The notes below the pieces were generated by a model. That model was not told the DNA's origin. It was given only the letters and a program-made list of their open reading frames with translations, and searched no databases. The translations under genes were made by a program, and so were the position numbers. A stretch of DNA of 5,434 nucleotides from an uncultured Methylococcaceae bacterium (GTDB taxonomy: Bacteria; Pseudomonadota; Gammaproteobacteria; Methylococcales; Methylomonadaceae): positions 1 through 5,434 of the forward strand of contig CAIQND010000618.1 of assembly GCA_903873045.1 (NCBI GenBank). The letters are read 5' to 3'. Positions within the stretch are counted from its first letter, which is position 1, and each line of letters starts with the position of its first letter. Shown piece after piece: positions 4,793 through 5,434 of this stretch.

Positions 4793-4827
4793 CCTACTCT
4801 TTGAAAAAGAGGGGTTAGGATATTTTT
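4793..4827 (+). terminator. intrinsic terminator after the 45-residue peptide gene
   Basis: CTCTTT (4797-4802) and AAAGAG (4806-4811) form a 6-base stem with a 3-base loop. CCTA (4793-4796) and TAGG (4816-4819) can extend it across a 4-base bulge, and TTTTT follows at 4823-4827. The position, 20 bases after the stop codon, supports termination of the small peptide transcript before pepA. Confidence 0.55.
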
Positions 4828-5000
4828 AAAATAAATCCCCCGCTTACGTTAATTTCTATCACAGCGTCTCTGGTTACCACCTCGTACCGCTGCAAGCCAG
4901 CACCTTCAAAACTTACTCAAAACCAAGGCATTGCGCCCTGCCCTTTCCTGATTAATTCACACTAAACAAGCCACTGTAGCTGTGTAGCACCGCTATTGGT
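4828..5000. other. intergenic stretch before the pepA promoter
   Basis: The stretch is less AT-rich than its surroundings and shows no convincing reading frame on either strand, no RNA gene and no match to the repeats found elsewhere in the window. A divergent gene next to pepA, such as the lptF I would expect in many gammaproteobacteria, is absent here. It may be a decayed remnant. Confidence 0.3.
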
Positions 5001-5002
5001 TG

Positions 5003-5008
5003 TATAAT
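5003..5008 (+). promoter_or_regulatory. pepA promoter -10 box
   Basis: TATAAT is a perfect sigma-70 -10 hexamer, preceded by TTGGTTG. At 17-base spacing the -35 position reads CTGTGT (4980-4985), a poor match, so activation by a regulator is possible. Transcription would start near 5015, giving a leader of about 80 bases. Confidence 0.5.
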
Positions 5009-5021
5009 CTTGCGTTAACAG

Positions 5022-5068
5022 CTCATCTTAACAAGGCGAACTTCCCTGCCCTGACAAGATGAGATTTT
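5022..5068 (+). promoter_or_regulatory. inverted repeat in the pepA leader, possible attenuator
   Basis: CTCATCTT (5022-5029) and AAGATGAG (5056-5063) are perfect complements across a 26-base loop, followed by ATTTTTAATT. The stem would form at the very 5' end of the predicted pepA message. It could act as a conditional terminator, a message-stabilising structure, or a DNA operator site. E. coli PepA itself binds DNA, so autoregulation is conceivable but not shown. Confidence 0.4.
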
Positions 5069-5095
5069 TAATTAGCAACTATTATGAGTTAAGTT

Positions 5096-5434
5096 ATGGA
5101 TTATGCTATAGAAACCGTGCCATTAGAAACCTTGCAATGTGATTGTCTTATTGTGGGTGTTTACCAAGATCAGCAACTCAGTACGCCAGCAAACTCAGTC
5201 AACCAAAGCACCCAAGGACTGATTAGTAAAATACTGAGTCGTGGTGACATTAGCGGAAAAAATGGCGAAACCGTATTAATAAACGCCATACCGGATAGTG
5301 CTATTGAGCGTATTTTGTTAGTCGGACTGGGCGAAAACAAGCCTTTATCAGGTAAAGATTATAAAAAAGCGCTGCTTGCCGCTATTAACAGCCTGAAAAA
5401 AACCGCAATAAAATCTGTTGCCTGTAGCTTGGCA
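5096..5434 (+). CDS. pepA: leucyl aminopeptidase (M17, PepA), 5' part
   Basis: The first 113 codons are present and the frame runs off the window. M17 aminopeptidases are hexameric two-metal enzymes that remove N-terminal residues from peptides in the cytoplasm; E. coli PepA also binds DNA in Xer recombination and in carAB control. The visible part is the N-terminal regulatory domain. Residues 15-22 read CDCLIVGV, followed by GLISKILSRGDISGKNGET and ERILLVGLGENKPLSGKDYKKAL, matching E. coli PepA blocks (CIVVGV, GYISALLRRGELEGKPG, ERILLIGCGKE). The catalytic domain lies beyond the window, so activity cannot be judged. The start is ATG at 5096; an in-frame TAA at 5090-5092 excludes any longer start. 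The ribosome binding site is poor (GAG about 8 bases upstream). The gene has its own promoter and leader hairpin. Confidence 0.93.
   Translation, partial: MDYAIETVPLETLQCDCLIVGVYQDQQLSTPANSVNQSTQGLISKILSRGDISGKNGETVLINAIPDSAIERILLVGLGENKPLSGKDYKKALLAAINSLKKTAIKSVACSLA

Overview
The window looks like chromosome from a moderately AT-rich gammaproteobacterium. The evidence is an Escherichia coli-type S-adenosylmethionine decarboxylase proenzyme (SpeD), a close relative of the E. coli OsmC-family protein YhfA, a DUF3422 membrane protein and the start of a PepA-type leucyl aminopeptidase. An environmental lineage such as the methanotrophic Methylococcales would fit the gene set and the many small palindromic repeats. 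That is an impression from memory, not something the sequence proves.

Layout. Positions 1-407 hold no gene and are packed with short inverted repeats of at least four kinds. Positions 408-1639 are a two-gene minus-strand operon, yhfA followed by speD; they are 5 bases apart and speD starts with TTG. Positions 1640-2001 are intergenic and mostly filled by a REP/MITE-like repeat. Positions 2002-3306 are a minus-strand DUF3422 gene starting with GTG, with a candidate promoter and palindromic operator directly upstream. Positions 3307-4156 are 850 bases without a convincing gene, holding a second copy of the REP/MITE-like repeat and two copies of a small GGTGCG hairpin repeat. From 4157 everything reads on the plus strand: a 42-residue and a 45-residue one-helix membrane peptide, each alone between regulatory-looking sequence, then pepA, which runs off the window end.

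How the genes work together. SpeD supplies decarboxylated S-adenosylmethionine for spermidine synthesis, and YhfA is a probable thiol-dependent peroxide or sulfur-chemistry protein. Their adjacency resembles the arrangement I recall in Pseudomonas, where speD and an OsmC-like gene sit near the crp/vfr regulator. No shared pathway links the operon to the DUF3422 protein, the small peptides or PepA. The least explained parts are the two short membrane peptides, the Pho-box-like 11-base-period repeat upstream of the second one, and the set of repeat families shared between intergenic gaps.
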